From: an uncultured Clostridia bacterium
Lineage (GTDB): Bacteria; Bacillota; Clostridia; Christensenellales; Borkfalkiaceae
DNA: 64,000 bases
Reading direction: 5' to 3'
Assembly: GCA_947631905.1 (NCBI GenBank)
Contig: CANRND010000006.1
Location: 22,653 to 86,652 of the forward strand
Shown here: positions 16,881-23,925 of the stretch, one piece after another
Position numbering within the stretch: the stretch's first letter is position 1
How the letters are laid out: the number at the start of each line of letters is the position of its first letter
The notes under the pieces: model-generated
Told to the model about the DNA's origin: nothing
Seen by the model: only the letters and a program-made list of their open reading frames with translations
Databases searched by the model: none
Position numbers and translations under genes: made by a program

Positions 16881-17600
16881 TTATTCCCCTGTCACTCTCT
16901 TGAAAATTTCTTGATAGGCCGCCTCAACGCCGCCCATGTTGCGGCGGAAGCGGTCTTTATCGAGCTTTTCGCCCGTCGCCGCGTCCCAGAAGCGGCAGGT
17001 GTCGGGAGAGATCTCGTCCGCAAGCACGACCGTGCCGTCGGGAAGCCGCCCAAATTCAAGTTTGAAATCAATGAGCCGCACTCCCAAATGCAGAAAATAC
17101 TCTTTCAATACTTCATTCACCTGGAACGCATACTTTTCGATCGTGGCGATCTCCTCTTTGGTTGCGAGCTTTAAGGCAAGCGCGTGGTAGGTGTTGATGA
17201 GCGGATCGTCGAGCGCGTCGCACTTATAGGAGAACTCGATGGTCGGCTCGTCGAACACAATCCCCTCGGGAACGCCGTAACGCTTGGCAAAGGACCCCGC
17301 CGACACGTTGCGGATGATGACTTCGAGCGGCACGATCTTCACCTTTTTCACGAGGGTGTCGCGCTCTGAAAGCTCTTTCACAAAGTGGGTGGGAACGCCT
17401 TTCTTTTCAAGCAATGCCATGAGCATGTTGGTCATGCGGTTGTTGACGACCCCTTTGCCCGCGATCGTCCCCTTTTTGAGACCGTTGAACGCGGTCGCGT
17501 CGTCTTTATAAGAGACGATGCACAAGTTCTCGTCCGAAGTGGCGAACACTTTCTTCGCCTTTCCCTCGTAAAGCTGCTCCATTTTGGCTACCTGTTCCAT
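16881..17600 (-). CDS. purC: SAICAR synthetase
   Basis: Phosphoribosylaminoimidazole-succinocarboxamide synthase joins aspartate to CAIR using ATP. The 239 residues match short bacterial PurC. Visible parts are [16 protein letters not shown] near the start, [41 protein letters not shown] (about 97-115) and the C-terminal [18 protein letters not shown] lies 8 bases before the ATG at 17600, which supports this start over the internal ATG at 17582. Confidence 0.96.
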   Translation of the reverse strand: MEQVAKMEQLYEGKAKKVFATSDENLCIVSYKDDATAFNGLKKGTIAGKGVVNNRMTNMLMALLEKKGVPTHFVKELSERDTLVKKVKIVPLEVIIRNVSAGSFAKRYGVPEGIVFDEPTIEFSYKCDALDDPLINTYHALALKLATKEEIATIEKYAFQVNEVLKEYFLHLGVRLIDFKLEFGRLPDGTVVLADEISPDTCRFWDAATGEKLDKDRFRRNMGGVEAAYQEIFKRVTGE

Positions 17601-17659
17601 GTTGTTTTCTCCTTGGATTTTTCTTAAAATTTACCGACCCTGCGGGGACAACGCGCGCT

Positions 17660-18154
17660 TTATTTCGCGTATTTTTCGAAGATCTTCCGGTCCTTTTCCA
17701 AAACTTCCTCCGCCGCCCGTTTGCGGCTTTCGAGGAGCTTTTGCAGAAGCGCGCCGTCTTCCACCGCCAGAATTTCCGCGGCAAGGTAGGCGGCGTTCTT
17801 CGCCCCGTCTATTCCGACCGTGGCGACCGGGATGCCCGGAGGCATCATGACCGTGGAAAGAAGCGCGTCCATGCCGCCCAAAGCCCCGCTCTTGATTGGG
17901 ATCCCGATGACGGGCAGAACGCAATTCGCCGCAAACGCGCCCGCAAGGTGCGCCGCCATGCCCGCCGCGCAGAGAATGACGCCGAACCCGTTCTCCGCCG
18001 CCCCGCGCGCAAACTCCCGCGCCTCTTCGGGGGTGCGGTGTGCGGAATAAACATGCACCACGTAGGGAATGCCGAACTCCTCGAACACCCCGAACGCTTT
18101 TTCCACGACGGGGAGGTCGGAATCGCTCCCCATGATCACAGCCGCTTTCTTCAT
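17660..18154 (-). CDS. purE: N5-carboxyaminoimidazole ribonucleotide mutase / AIR carboxylase
   Basis: The 164 residues begin KKAAVIMGSDSDLPVVEKAF, the PurE signature. YSAHRTPEEAREF follows near residue 40, and the nucleotide-binding AAGMAAHLAGAFAANCVLPVIGIP near 68-91. It acts between AIR and CAIR. No purK is present in the window, so either PurK is elsewhere or this is a CO2-using class II enzyme; the sequence alone does not settle it. It is the first gene of the cluster, with AAGGAG five bases before the ATG and a terminator-bearing leader in front. Confidence 0.95.
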   Translation of the reverse strand: MKKAAVIMGSDSDLPVVEKAFGVFEEFGIPYVVHVYSAHRTPEEAREFARGAAENGFGVILCAAGMAAHLAGAFAANCVLPVIGIPIKSGALGGMDALLSTVMMPPGIPVATVGIDGAKNAAYLAAEILAVEDGALLQKLLESRKRAAEEVLEKDRKIFEKYAK

Positions 18155-18165
18155 GATGTCTCCTT

Positions 18166-18208
18166 AAAAAGCAAAGGGCGGTTTTTCTCTACGCGAAAAA
18201 AACTGCCC
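18166..18208 (-). terminator. intrinsic terminator in the purE leader (attenuator)
   Basis: On the minus strand GGGCAGTTTTT (18208-18198) pairs with AAAAACCGCCC (18186-18176) with one mismatch. It is followed directly by TTTGCTTTTT. The T run ends just before the AAGGAG of purE. A terminator placed between a promoter and the first gene of a biosynthetic operon is the usual output stage of a riboswitch or antiterminator control. Confidence 0.75.
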
Positions 18209-18278
18209 ATGTCTACCGAACGAACGTATCGAATTTTGTCCCCCGCTTGACGCGGGAAAATACGCCTACTCTGTTCAT
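18209..18278 (-). promoter_or_regulatory. structured purE leader, possible sensor domain
   Basis: The roughly 70 bases between the predicted start and the terminator can fold into one long hairpin. The outer arms CGTAT/ATACG (18225-18229 with 18260-18264) enclose CCCGC/GCGGG (18242-18246 with 18252-18256). A CGTTCGTTCGGTAG segment resembles part of a PurR box (CCGAAC on the other strand). I could not fit it to the purine, ZTP, PRPP or THF riboswitch consensus. Its function is inferred from position only. Confidence 0.45.
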
Positions 18279-18284
18279 ATCCTC

Positions 18285-18314
18285 ATTATAGAACAAAGCG
18301 GCGGAAAAAGTCAA
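18285..18314 (-). promoter_or_regulatory. promoter of the purine operon
   Basis: TTGACT (18314-18309) and TATAAT (18290-18285) on the minus strand are 18 bp apart. The predicted start near 18278 gives a leader of about 125 bases before the purE ATG. Confidence 0.8.
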
Positions 18315-18387
18315 GCGTATGGAGAGTGAAAATATTTATCTCATTTTGTTACATTGCGCACACGCCGCTTTCCGCGTGCGCCGCCCT

Positions 18388-19269
18388 TTACTTTTGGTTG
18401 AACTTTTTGCGGACAAACCAATCGGCGACCCGCTCGGGCAGCATTTTCCCCGCATAGCGCAGAAAGTTGTTCTTCCCGCCCGCCGCGGAAACCGTGGGCG
18501 GATTGCGCTTTTGGATGAGTTTTATGATGCTGTCCGCGACGAGTGAGGGCGTCATGCCCCCCTGCTCCATGTTGGCAAGCGCCGCCGAGGCCTTTTTGAC
18601 CGAGGGCGTGTAACCCTTGCTCTCCTCGGCGTTGTACACCTTTCTGCTGTACGTAAAGTCGGTGGATGTGCCGCCCGGGAGCAACGCGCTCACCCGAACA
18701 CCCTGCGGGCGGAGTTCCATGTCCGCTTCGCGCGCAAGCATGGCGAGCGCCGCTTTCGAGGAGGAATAAAAGCCGTCGTAGGGAATGGGGAAATCTCCCC
18801 CCATCGAGCCGACGAGAACCGCGCGGCCCTCCCGTTTTTTGAGGTAGGGCGCGGCGGCCCTGATCGCCTCGATCGCGCCGAAATAGTTGACTTCAAAGAG
18901 ATACCTGTAATCTCCGCTCTTGGCGTGTTCGAGGGGCGCGGCCATCGAAAACCCCGCCGAATACACCATGAGATCGAGGCCGCCGTACTCTTCCCCGATC
19001 TCTTTGATCGCCTTTTCCAGCTCGCCCTCCTGCGCGGCATCCGCGGTGCGGGACTCGATCCGCTCCCCTTTGAACGGCGTGCGCGAGAGATTGAACACCG
19101 TATAGCTTTTTGCGTGGAGTTTGAGCGCCGTCTCCCTGCCGATGCCCGACGAACCGCCCACGATGACCGCCACTTTCTTGTTTTTGCGCACGGGAGCGCG
19201 CGCCTGCGTCTCTTCCGCGGGTTTTTCCTCGGGTTTTTCTTCCGTCTGCTCTTTGATTTCCCGTTTCAT
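18388..19269 (-). CDS. short-chain dehydrogenase/reductase
   Basis: This is a classical SDR oxidoreductase of about 293 residues with a Rossmann fold. The cofactor motif is VIVGGSSGIGRETAL, a GGSSGIG variant of TGxxxGxG. NSAG is replaced by VYSAGFS, the catalytic Ser lies in VGSMGG and the Tyr/Lys pair in YSSSK. Before the domain there is a charged, low-complexity tail rich in Glu, Lys and Pro that is not part of the fold. The frame is open to a TTG at 19287; ATG 19269 is preferred. The substrate is unknown. It follows the ZIP gene closely and may share its transcript. Confidence 0.85.
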   Translation of the reverse strand: MKREIKEQTEEKPEEKPAEETQARAPVRKNKKVAVIVGGSSGIGRETALKLHAKSYTVFNLSRTPFKGERIESRTADAAQEGELEKAIKEIGEEYGGLDLMVYSAGFSMAAPLEHAKSGDYRYLFEVNYFGAIEAIRAAAPYLKKREGRAVLVGSMGGDFPIPYDGFYSSSKAALAMLAREADMELRPQGVRVSALLPGGTSTDFTYSRKVYNAEESKGYTPSVKKASAALANMEQGGMTPSLVADSIIKLIQKRNPPTVSAAGGKNNFLRYAGKMLPERVADWFVRKKFNQK

Positions 19270-19302
19270 ACCCTTGATTATGGGCAAGCCGAAAATTTCT
19301 AT

Positions 19303-20072
19303 TCAGCCGAGGGCAATGTCGAGGATCATCATGAGGCAGAACCCGAGAACGACGCCCAGCGACGCGAGCGTTTTGCTCTTTTCGAAACATTCGGGGATCA
19401 GCTCGGAACAGACGACGGCGATCATCGCCCCTGCGGAAAAGGAGAGCGCCCAGGGCATAAGTCCCGCGATAAAGGACGCCGCAAGCGCGCCCAGAACGCA
19501 AGCGGGGATCTCCACCGCCCCCGACCCCTGCGAAAACAGAAAGCTCTTGAACGGGCTTACCCCCTTTGCGCGCAACGGGAACGCCACGCACATGCCCTCG
19601 GGGAAGTTCTGCACGGCGATGCCACCCCGAGCAGAAGTGCGGACAGAACGCCCGCCCCGCCCGCGCACTGGGCGAACGCGACCCCCACCGCCATGCCCTC
19701 GGGGACGTTGTGCAGGGTGACGGCAAAATAAAGGAGTGCGCATTTGCTGTCGCCCGTATGGCGGAACAAAAGCTGGGAGCGGGAGAGCGCAAGGTCGGAA
19801 CAGACGATGAACAGCCCGCCGAGCAAAAACCCGAGCGTGACGGTGAGATAGGACGGGAGCGCCGTTTCATATTCCACCGCGGGCAGAAGCAGGGAAAAGA
19901 AGCTCGCGGCGATCATCACGCCCGCCGCCGCCCCCGTTAAAAGAACGAGGACGTTCCCTCCCCCCTTGCGGGAAAAGAACACGGCTGAGGCGCCGAGCGC
20001 CGTCATAAAATACATGAAGAGAGATACGAGGAACGCCTGCATGACAGGACTTAACGACGAAAACCATTGCAT
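19303..20072 (-). pseudogene. ZIP-family metal transporter, frameshifted
   Basis: The N-terminal part (from ATG 20072, with AGGGGGG upstream) encodes four membrane helices and HNVPEGMAVGVAFAQ, the metal-binding helix of ZIP transporters. At about 19619-19625 the frame breaks. The second half continues in another frame with AVQNFPEGMCVAFPLRAKG, the matching second HN/QN-x-PEG helix, and three more helices to LDIALG. One missing base in the GGGGTGGCATCGCC stretch would restore the frame and give a normal protein of about 257 residues. It is either a recent inactivation or a sequence error. Such proteins import or export Zn2+ and other divalent metals. Confidence 0.8.
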
Positions 20073-20245
20073 TCGTAAAACCCCCCTGCGCGTTTTCTTG
20101 CGCGGTACAGTCACTCCATGCTATGCGGCGGGAAAACTTTCCGTGAGCGCCCCCGCTACGGCTCCCTTTCAAAGCTCCGCGGCCATACCGTCAACCTGCA
20201 CAAATTTCCCGCATGAAATTTTTCACAAAAAATTTATTTGCGATA

Positions 20246-20274
20246 TTGACATTTGGCGATTTGTGTTTTATAAT
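20246..20274 (+). promoter_or_regulatory. consensus promoter of the membrane protein gene
   Basis: TTGACA (20246-20251) and TATAAT (20269-20274) are 17 bp apart, a perfect sigma-A promoter. GGGGGG about 8 bases before the ATG at 20307 is the ribosome binding site. Confidence 0.85.
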
Positions 20275-20306
20275 GGTGGAAACAACATATATGGGGGGAA
20301 GTTTTT

Positions 20307-20813
20307 ATGGCATTTTTGGCAATCGGGATCGTCACCCTGCTTTTGACCTCTTTTATGATCGCCTACTACGGGTATCTGTTCAAAAACACCGATCATGACG
20401 TTTCCTTTTTCCTCAGCGTGGGGATCATCTCCATCGTGATGAATCTGTTCACCAACATGAGCGCAGGCGCGGCGGTCCTCTCCGTGGTCTACCTTGTGGT
20501 CGCGCTCGTATTCCTCGGCGTAGGCTTCGCCATCGATCTGAACGGCTCGATCGCGTTCTACACCTCGATCGGCGGGTGGTTCAAGAGAGTTTTCGCAACG
20601 GATACCCTCCTTTGGACTCTCCTCAGCTTCATTCTTTCGCCGGTGGGCATCATCCTCTTCTTCGTGTTCTATAACTCCAACCACGAGCGCGCGCTCCTCT
20701 GCGGCAAAGCGGGCCTTTGGGGACTTCTCATCGAGCTTCTTCTCCTTTGGGCGATCCTCGGGCTTGTGAGCGGGATCAATTCCGTCGGCGCGGTGGCGAC
20801 CGCCGCACTCTGA
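20307..20813 (+). CDS. small polytopic membrane protein of unknown function
   Basis: The 168 residues form about five hydrophobic segments: residues 2-25, 33-50, 55-75, 105-125 and 138-158. Short polar loops such as FKNTDHDVS and YNSNHERALLCGKAG connect them. No catalytic motif or known family signature is seen. It has its own consensus promoter and a strong terminator, so it is a single-gene transcription unit and probably well expressed. Confidence 0.7.
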   Translation: MAFLAIGIVTLLLTSFMIAYYGYLFKNTDHDVSFFLSVGIISIVMNLFTNMSAGAAVLSVVYLVVALVFLGVGFAIDLNGSIAFYTSIGGWFKRVFATDTLLWTLLSFILSPVGIILFFVFYNSNHERALLCGKAGLWGLLIELLLLWAILGLVSGINSVGAVATAAL

Positions 20814-20842
20814 TAGCGTAGTTGTAACAGCATAAAAAAGCA

Positions 20843-20872
20843 GCGTCTGCCGATCTCGGCAGACGCTTTTTT
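20843..20872. terminator. bidirectional terminator between convergent genes
   Basis: A perfect 11-bp inverted repeat, GCGTCTGCCGA with TCGGCAGACGC (20843-20853 and 20856-20866), is flanked by AAAAAA on the left and TTTTTT on the right. It serves both the rightward membrane protein gene and leftward galM. Confidence 0.9.
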
Positions 20873-20887
20873 CTTGTCCGTATTCCG

Positions 20888-21931
20888 TTATTCCTCTTTG
20901 GCTTCGAACTTGTACGCGGTCACCGACTCGTACGTTTTGCCCGCGTCGAGATAGGACGAGAACACCGCCCCGTACTCGGGAACGTTGACGTTGTTGGGGA
21001 TCGCCTGCGTTTCGAGGCAGAACGCCGCCCGCTTGCCGTAATACGCAGTCTTGCCCTGTTGGTGAAGCCCGTTGCCCGTATAGAGCTGTACGGCGGGGAG
21101 ATCGGTATAGCAACTCATCGTAATGCCCGTTTTGCGGCTCGAAGCAACGGCGAATTTTACAAATTCACGGTTTCTGTTCTTCAAAACATAGCAGTGGTCG
21201 TAGCCGTTACCCTGACTGAGGTCTACGTCGTCCGCCCCGATGTCCCGTCCGATCTCTTTCGGCTCGTTGAAGTCGAACGGCGTTCCCTTTACGGCACGGA
21301 ACCCGCCAACGGGGATCATCGTGGGATCGGTAGGCACGATCTCGTCGCTGTCGATCCAGAGGAGCTGGTCGAGGACCGTCCCGTCCCCCTCGCCGCTGAG
21401 ATTGAAGTAGGCGTGGTTGGTGAGATTGAGCGCCGTTTTGCGGTCGGCGGAAGCCGAGTATGCGATCTTCAACTCTCCGCCGCGGAAAGAATAGACGACT
21501 TTTACCGACAGGCCGCCGGGATAGTTTTCTTCGCCGTCGGGGGAGAAATAGGTCAAAACGAGGTCGTCGCCCTCGAACGCGTGTTGCCAGATCTTTTTGT
21601 TGAAGCCCTCTTTTCCGCCGTGGAGATGGTTGCCGCGGTCGTTACAATAGAGGCTGTACGTCTTTCCGTCTACCGTGAGCTTTCCGCCGCCGATGCGGTT
21701 GCCAAAGCGGCCGATGAGCGCGCCTAAATAGCCGCCGTTTTGCTCGTAACCTGCTACATCCCGATAGCCGAGAACGACGTCCGTAGGCTTCCCGTTCCGA
21801 TCGGGAACGACGAGGCTCTGCAAGATCCCCCCGTAGCTTAAAACCGTGGCGTAGCTTTCGCCGTCGCGGAGCGTGAACGCGAGAACTTCCCGCCCGTCCG
21901 CAGTCTTTCCGAATTTTTTTGTTTCGATCAT
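20888..21931 (-). CDS. galM: aldose 1-epimerase (galactose mutarotase)
   Basis: This enzyme interconverts alpha and beta anomers of galactose and glucose. From MIETKKFGK the protein is 347 residues. Landmarks are RFGNRIGGGKLTVDG, the sugar-contacting NDRGNHLHGGKEGFNKKIW near residue 93, LTNHAYFNLSGEGDG with the catalytic His near 175, and the C-terminal LETQAIPN with the catalytic Glu. The open frame can begin at a TTG six bases earlier. The ATG at 21931 has a GGGGG ribosome binding site. It is downstream of galK in the same operon, so it feeds alpha-galactose to the kinase. Confidence 0.94.
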   Translation of the reverse strand: MIETKKFGKTADGREVLAFTLRDGESYATVLSYGGILQSLVVPDRNGKPTDVVLGYRDVAGYEQNGGYLGALIGRFGNRIGGGKLTVDGKTYSLYCNDRGNHLHGGKEGFNKKIWQHAFEGDDLVLTYFSPDGEENYPGGLSVKVVYSFRGGELKIAYSASADRKTALNLTNHAYFNLSGEGDGTVLDQLLWIDSDEIVPTDPTMIPVGGFRAVKGTPFDFNEPKEIGRDIGADDVDLSQGNGYDHCYVLKNRNREFVKFAVASSRKTGITMSCYTDLPAVQLYTGNGLHQQGKTAYYGKRAAFCLETQAIPNNVNVPEYGAVFSSYLDAGKTYESVTAYKFEAKEE

Positions 21932-21964
21932 TTTCAATCCCCCTCATAGAATTTCGATTTTGTT

Positions 21965-23149
21965 TTACAGTTGACAGGTCCCCGAGGTCCTGATCTGCGT
22001 ATAGAATACGTTTTCCTTGCCGAACACGCGCGCCATCGCCCTGCCGTATGCCTGCGCGCTCCCCGTGGGGCAGAACGCGATCATCGCGCCCGCAAAGCCG
22101 CCGCCCATCATGCGGAACGCCCCCTCTTTAAGGAGTTTTTCACTGAGCTTTAAGGCGAGGGTGAGCGGCTGTTCGATCTGCCCGGGGACGTAGCAGTTCT
22201 GCAAGAACGCGAGGCTGCTCTCCCCGCTCTCGCGCACGGCGGAAAGAAACCCCGCCGTATTGCCCGCTTTGAGGGACGCGGCCGCCCGCTCCACCCTCTC
22301 GTTCTCTTCGAAGAAGTGGAAAGCGCGCAGAATGGCGCGGTCGCTCACCTTGCGGCGAAGGGCGGGCAATTCCGCAACCAGCTCGTCCATGCTTGTTTCG
22401 CGGAGGACGCTCTTGCCGAGGGCCGCCGCGACTTCCCCCATCTCCCTGCGGATGTCCGCATAATGGGAGGTGAGCGCCGCATGCGAGCCGCCCGTATTGG
22501 TGAGAACGATGTCGTACCCCTCGGGAGCGGGAACGCTCTCCACCGCGGGTTCGGCAAGATCGGCAAAGTCAATCCGGTTGAGTCCGCCGAACGCGATGCC
22601 GCACTGGTCGAGAAGCCCGCAAGGTTTGCCGAAATAGACATTCTCGGCATACTGGGCGGCTTTGGCCCGTTCGAGCGGGGAGACCTTTCCGCCGCAGTAA
22701 AGCACGTTGAGAATTTCCGCCACAAGGACCTCGAACGCCGCCGACGACGATACGCCCGCGCCGCGGAACACGTTGCTGTGCGTGACCGCCGAAAACCCGC
22801 CCACGGGATAGCCGTGCATGGCGAAATATTTGCACACACCCCGCGCCAGAGAGACGGACTTCCCCTTTTCGCGTTCGCGGCTGTTCAGATCGCCGACCGA
22901 AAAGCGGACGGGCGAAAACGCCTCGGCGCGGATATCGATGACGCCGTCCCCGCGGGGAGCGAGCAGACAAAGAATGTCGCACGAGATCGCGGAAACAAGC
23001 ACCTTGCCGCGGTTGTGGTCGGTGTGGTTCCCCACGATCTCCGCCCTGCCGGGGGAGGAGAAGAGCATTTCAGGTGAGCTTGAAAACTCCGCCCGATAGT
23101 CATGTTCCAGCGCGCTCAGGCGCTTTTGGTCGACGAAAAAGGTTTGCAT
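21965..23149 (-). CDS. galK: galactokinase
   Basis: This GHMP kinase phosphorylates alpha-D-galactose. The 394 residues contain SPGRAEIVGNHTDHNRGKV (about 31-49), the galactokinase signature. The ATP loop FRGAGVSSSAAFEVL lies near 128-142, and the third GHMP motif MMGGGFAGAMIAF near 345-357. ATG at 23149 has AAGGA seven bases upstream and is preferred to a TTG at 23155. No galT or galE is nearby, so only the first part of the Leloir route is encoded here. Confidence 0.94.
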   Translation of the reverse strand: MQTFFVDQKRLSALEHDYRAEFSSSPEMLFSSPGRAEIVGNHTDHNRGKVLVSAISCDILCLLAPRGDGVIDIRAEAFSPVRFSVGDLNSREREKGKSVSLARGVCKYFAMHGYPVGGFSAVTHSNVFRGAGVSSSAAFEVLVAEILNVLYCGGKVSPLERAKAAQYAENVYFGKPCGLLDQCGIAFGGLNRIDFADLAEPAVESVPAPEGYDIVLTNTGGSHAALTSHYADIRREMGEVAAALGKSVLRETSMDELVAELPALRRKVSDRAILRAFHFFEENERVERAAASLKAGNTAGFLSAVRESGESSLAFLQNCYVPGQIEQPLTLALKLSEKLLKEGAFRMMGGGFAGAMIAFCPTGSAQAYGRAMARVFGKENVFYTQIRTSGTCQL

Positions 23150-23177
23150 GGGCAATTCCTTTGCGAAAGTTACTTTG

Positions 23178-23206
23178 ATTATATCACACTCCCGCGCAAA
23201 AGTAAA
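23178..23206 (-). promoter_or_regulatory. promoter of galK-galM
   Basis: TTTACT (23206-23201) and TATAAT (23183-23178) on the minus strand have a 17-bp spacer. The start site would lie about 20 bases upstream of the galK ATG. Confidence 0.7.
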
Positions 23207-23238
23207 TAATCTTGCGAAAAATCATACAACCTTGTGTT

Positions 23239-23925
23239 ATGCACAAAAAATATCTGCCGCTCACCCTCGTACTCGTGGCGTTGCTTGCCTTGCTCGCGGC
23301 AACGGGGTATAGGGCGATGACGAGGACCGCGCCCACCATCGGGCTTGCGGCGGAAAAGCAAATCTATCTCACCTTCGACGACGGACCCAGCACGGTGGTG
23401 ACCGGACAGATCCTCGACACCCTCAAAGCGGAAAACGTAAAGGCGACGTTCTTTATCGTAAGCGACCGCGTGAAAGGCAGGGAAGACACCCTCCGCCGCG
23501 CCGCGCGGGAAGGACACACCCTCGGCGTACACTCCGCAAACCATGTCTATACGCAAATATACGCCTCCGAAGAGGCGTTTCTGCACGATGTGGAGGAGTG
23601 CGCTTCCGTGATCGAACGGGTAGCGGGCGTGAAGCCGAACGTCTACCGCTTCCCCGGCGGAGGAGGGCAAAACCGCGGCGCGTATGCGGACTTGCTGAAA
23701 CAACGGGGCTACCGCGTGGTGGCCTGGAACGCCGTATGCGGGGACGAGGAGATCCCCCGCGCGAGCGCGGAGACCCTCCTCAGGGAATCGGTGGATACGG
23801 CGCGCGGCAAACAGCCCGTGGTGCTGTTGATGCACGATTCCGCCGCCCACCGCGAGACCGCTGCCGCCCTGCCCGAAATCATTGCGTATTTCAAAGGGCA
23901 GGGCTACGTTTTTTGCAAGTACTGA
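23239..23925 (+). CDS. membrane-anchored polysaccharide deacetylase
   Basis: From MHKKYLPLTLVLVALLALL the protein is 228 residues: an N-terminal membrane anchor or signal segment, then a NodB domain. The five motifs are visible: YLTFDDGPS (first Asp of the metal site), HSANH (metal-binding His pair), RFPGGGGQNRG, the W in VVAWNA, and LLMHDS. It probably removes acetyl groups from peptidoglycan or a surface glycan, like PdaA/PgdA proteins. The frame is open upstream to a TTG. Its last 35 bases overlap the 3' end of the convergent ATPase gene. Confidence 0.88.
   Translation: MHKKYLPLTLVLVALLALLAATGYRAMTRTAPTIGLAAEKQIYLTFDDGPSTVVTGQILDTLKAENVKATFFIVSDRVKGREDTLRRAAREGHTLGVHSANHVYTQIYASEEAFLHDVEECASVIERVAGVKPNVYRFPGGGGQNRGAYADLLKQRGYRVVAWNAVCGDEEIPRASAETLLRESVDTARGKQPVVLLMHDSAAHRETAAALPEIIAYFKGQGYVFCKY

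Noticed and set aside
18209..18278. THF, ZTP or purine riboswitch in the purE leader
   Set aside because: Fragments such as GAGTAG, CGCGTCAAG and CGGTAGACATGGGC look like pieces of the THF aptamer, but the required pairing between its strands is absent. The ZTP and purine cores are also missing.
19303..20072. Programmed frameshift in the ZIP gene
   Set aside because: There is no canonical slippery heptamer at the break and no reason for two products; mutation or sequence error is simpler.
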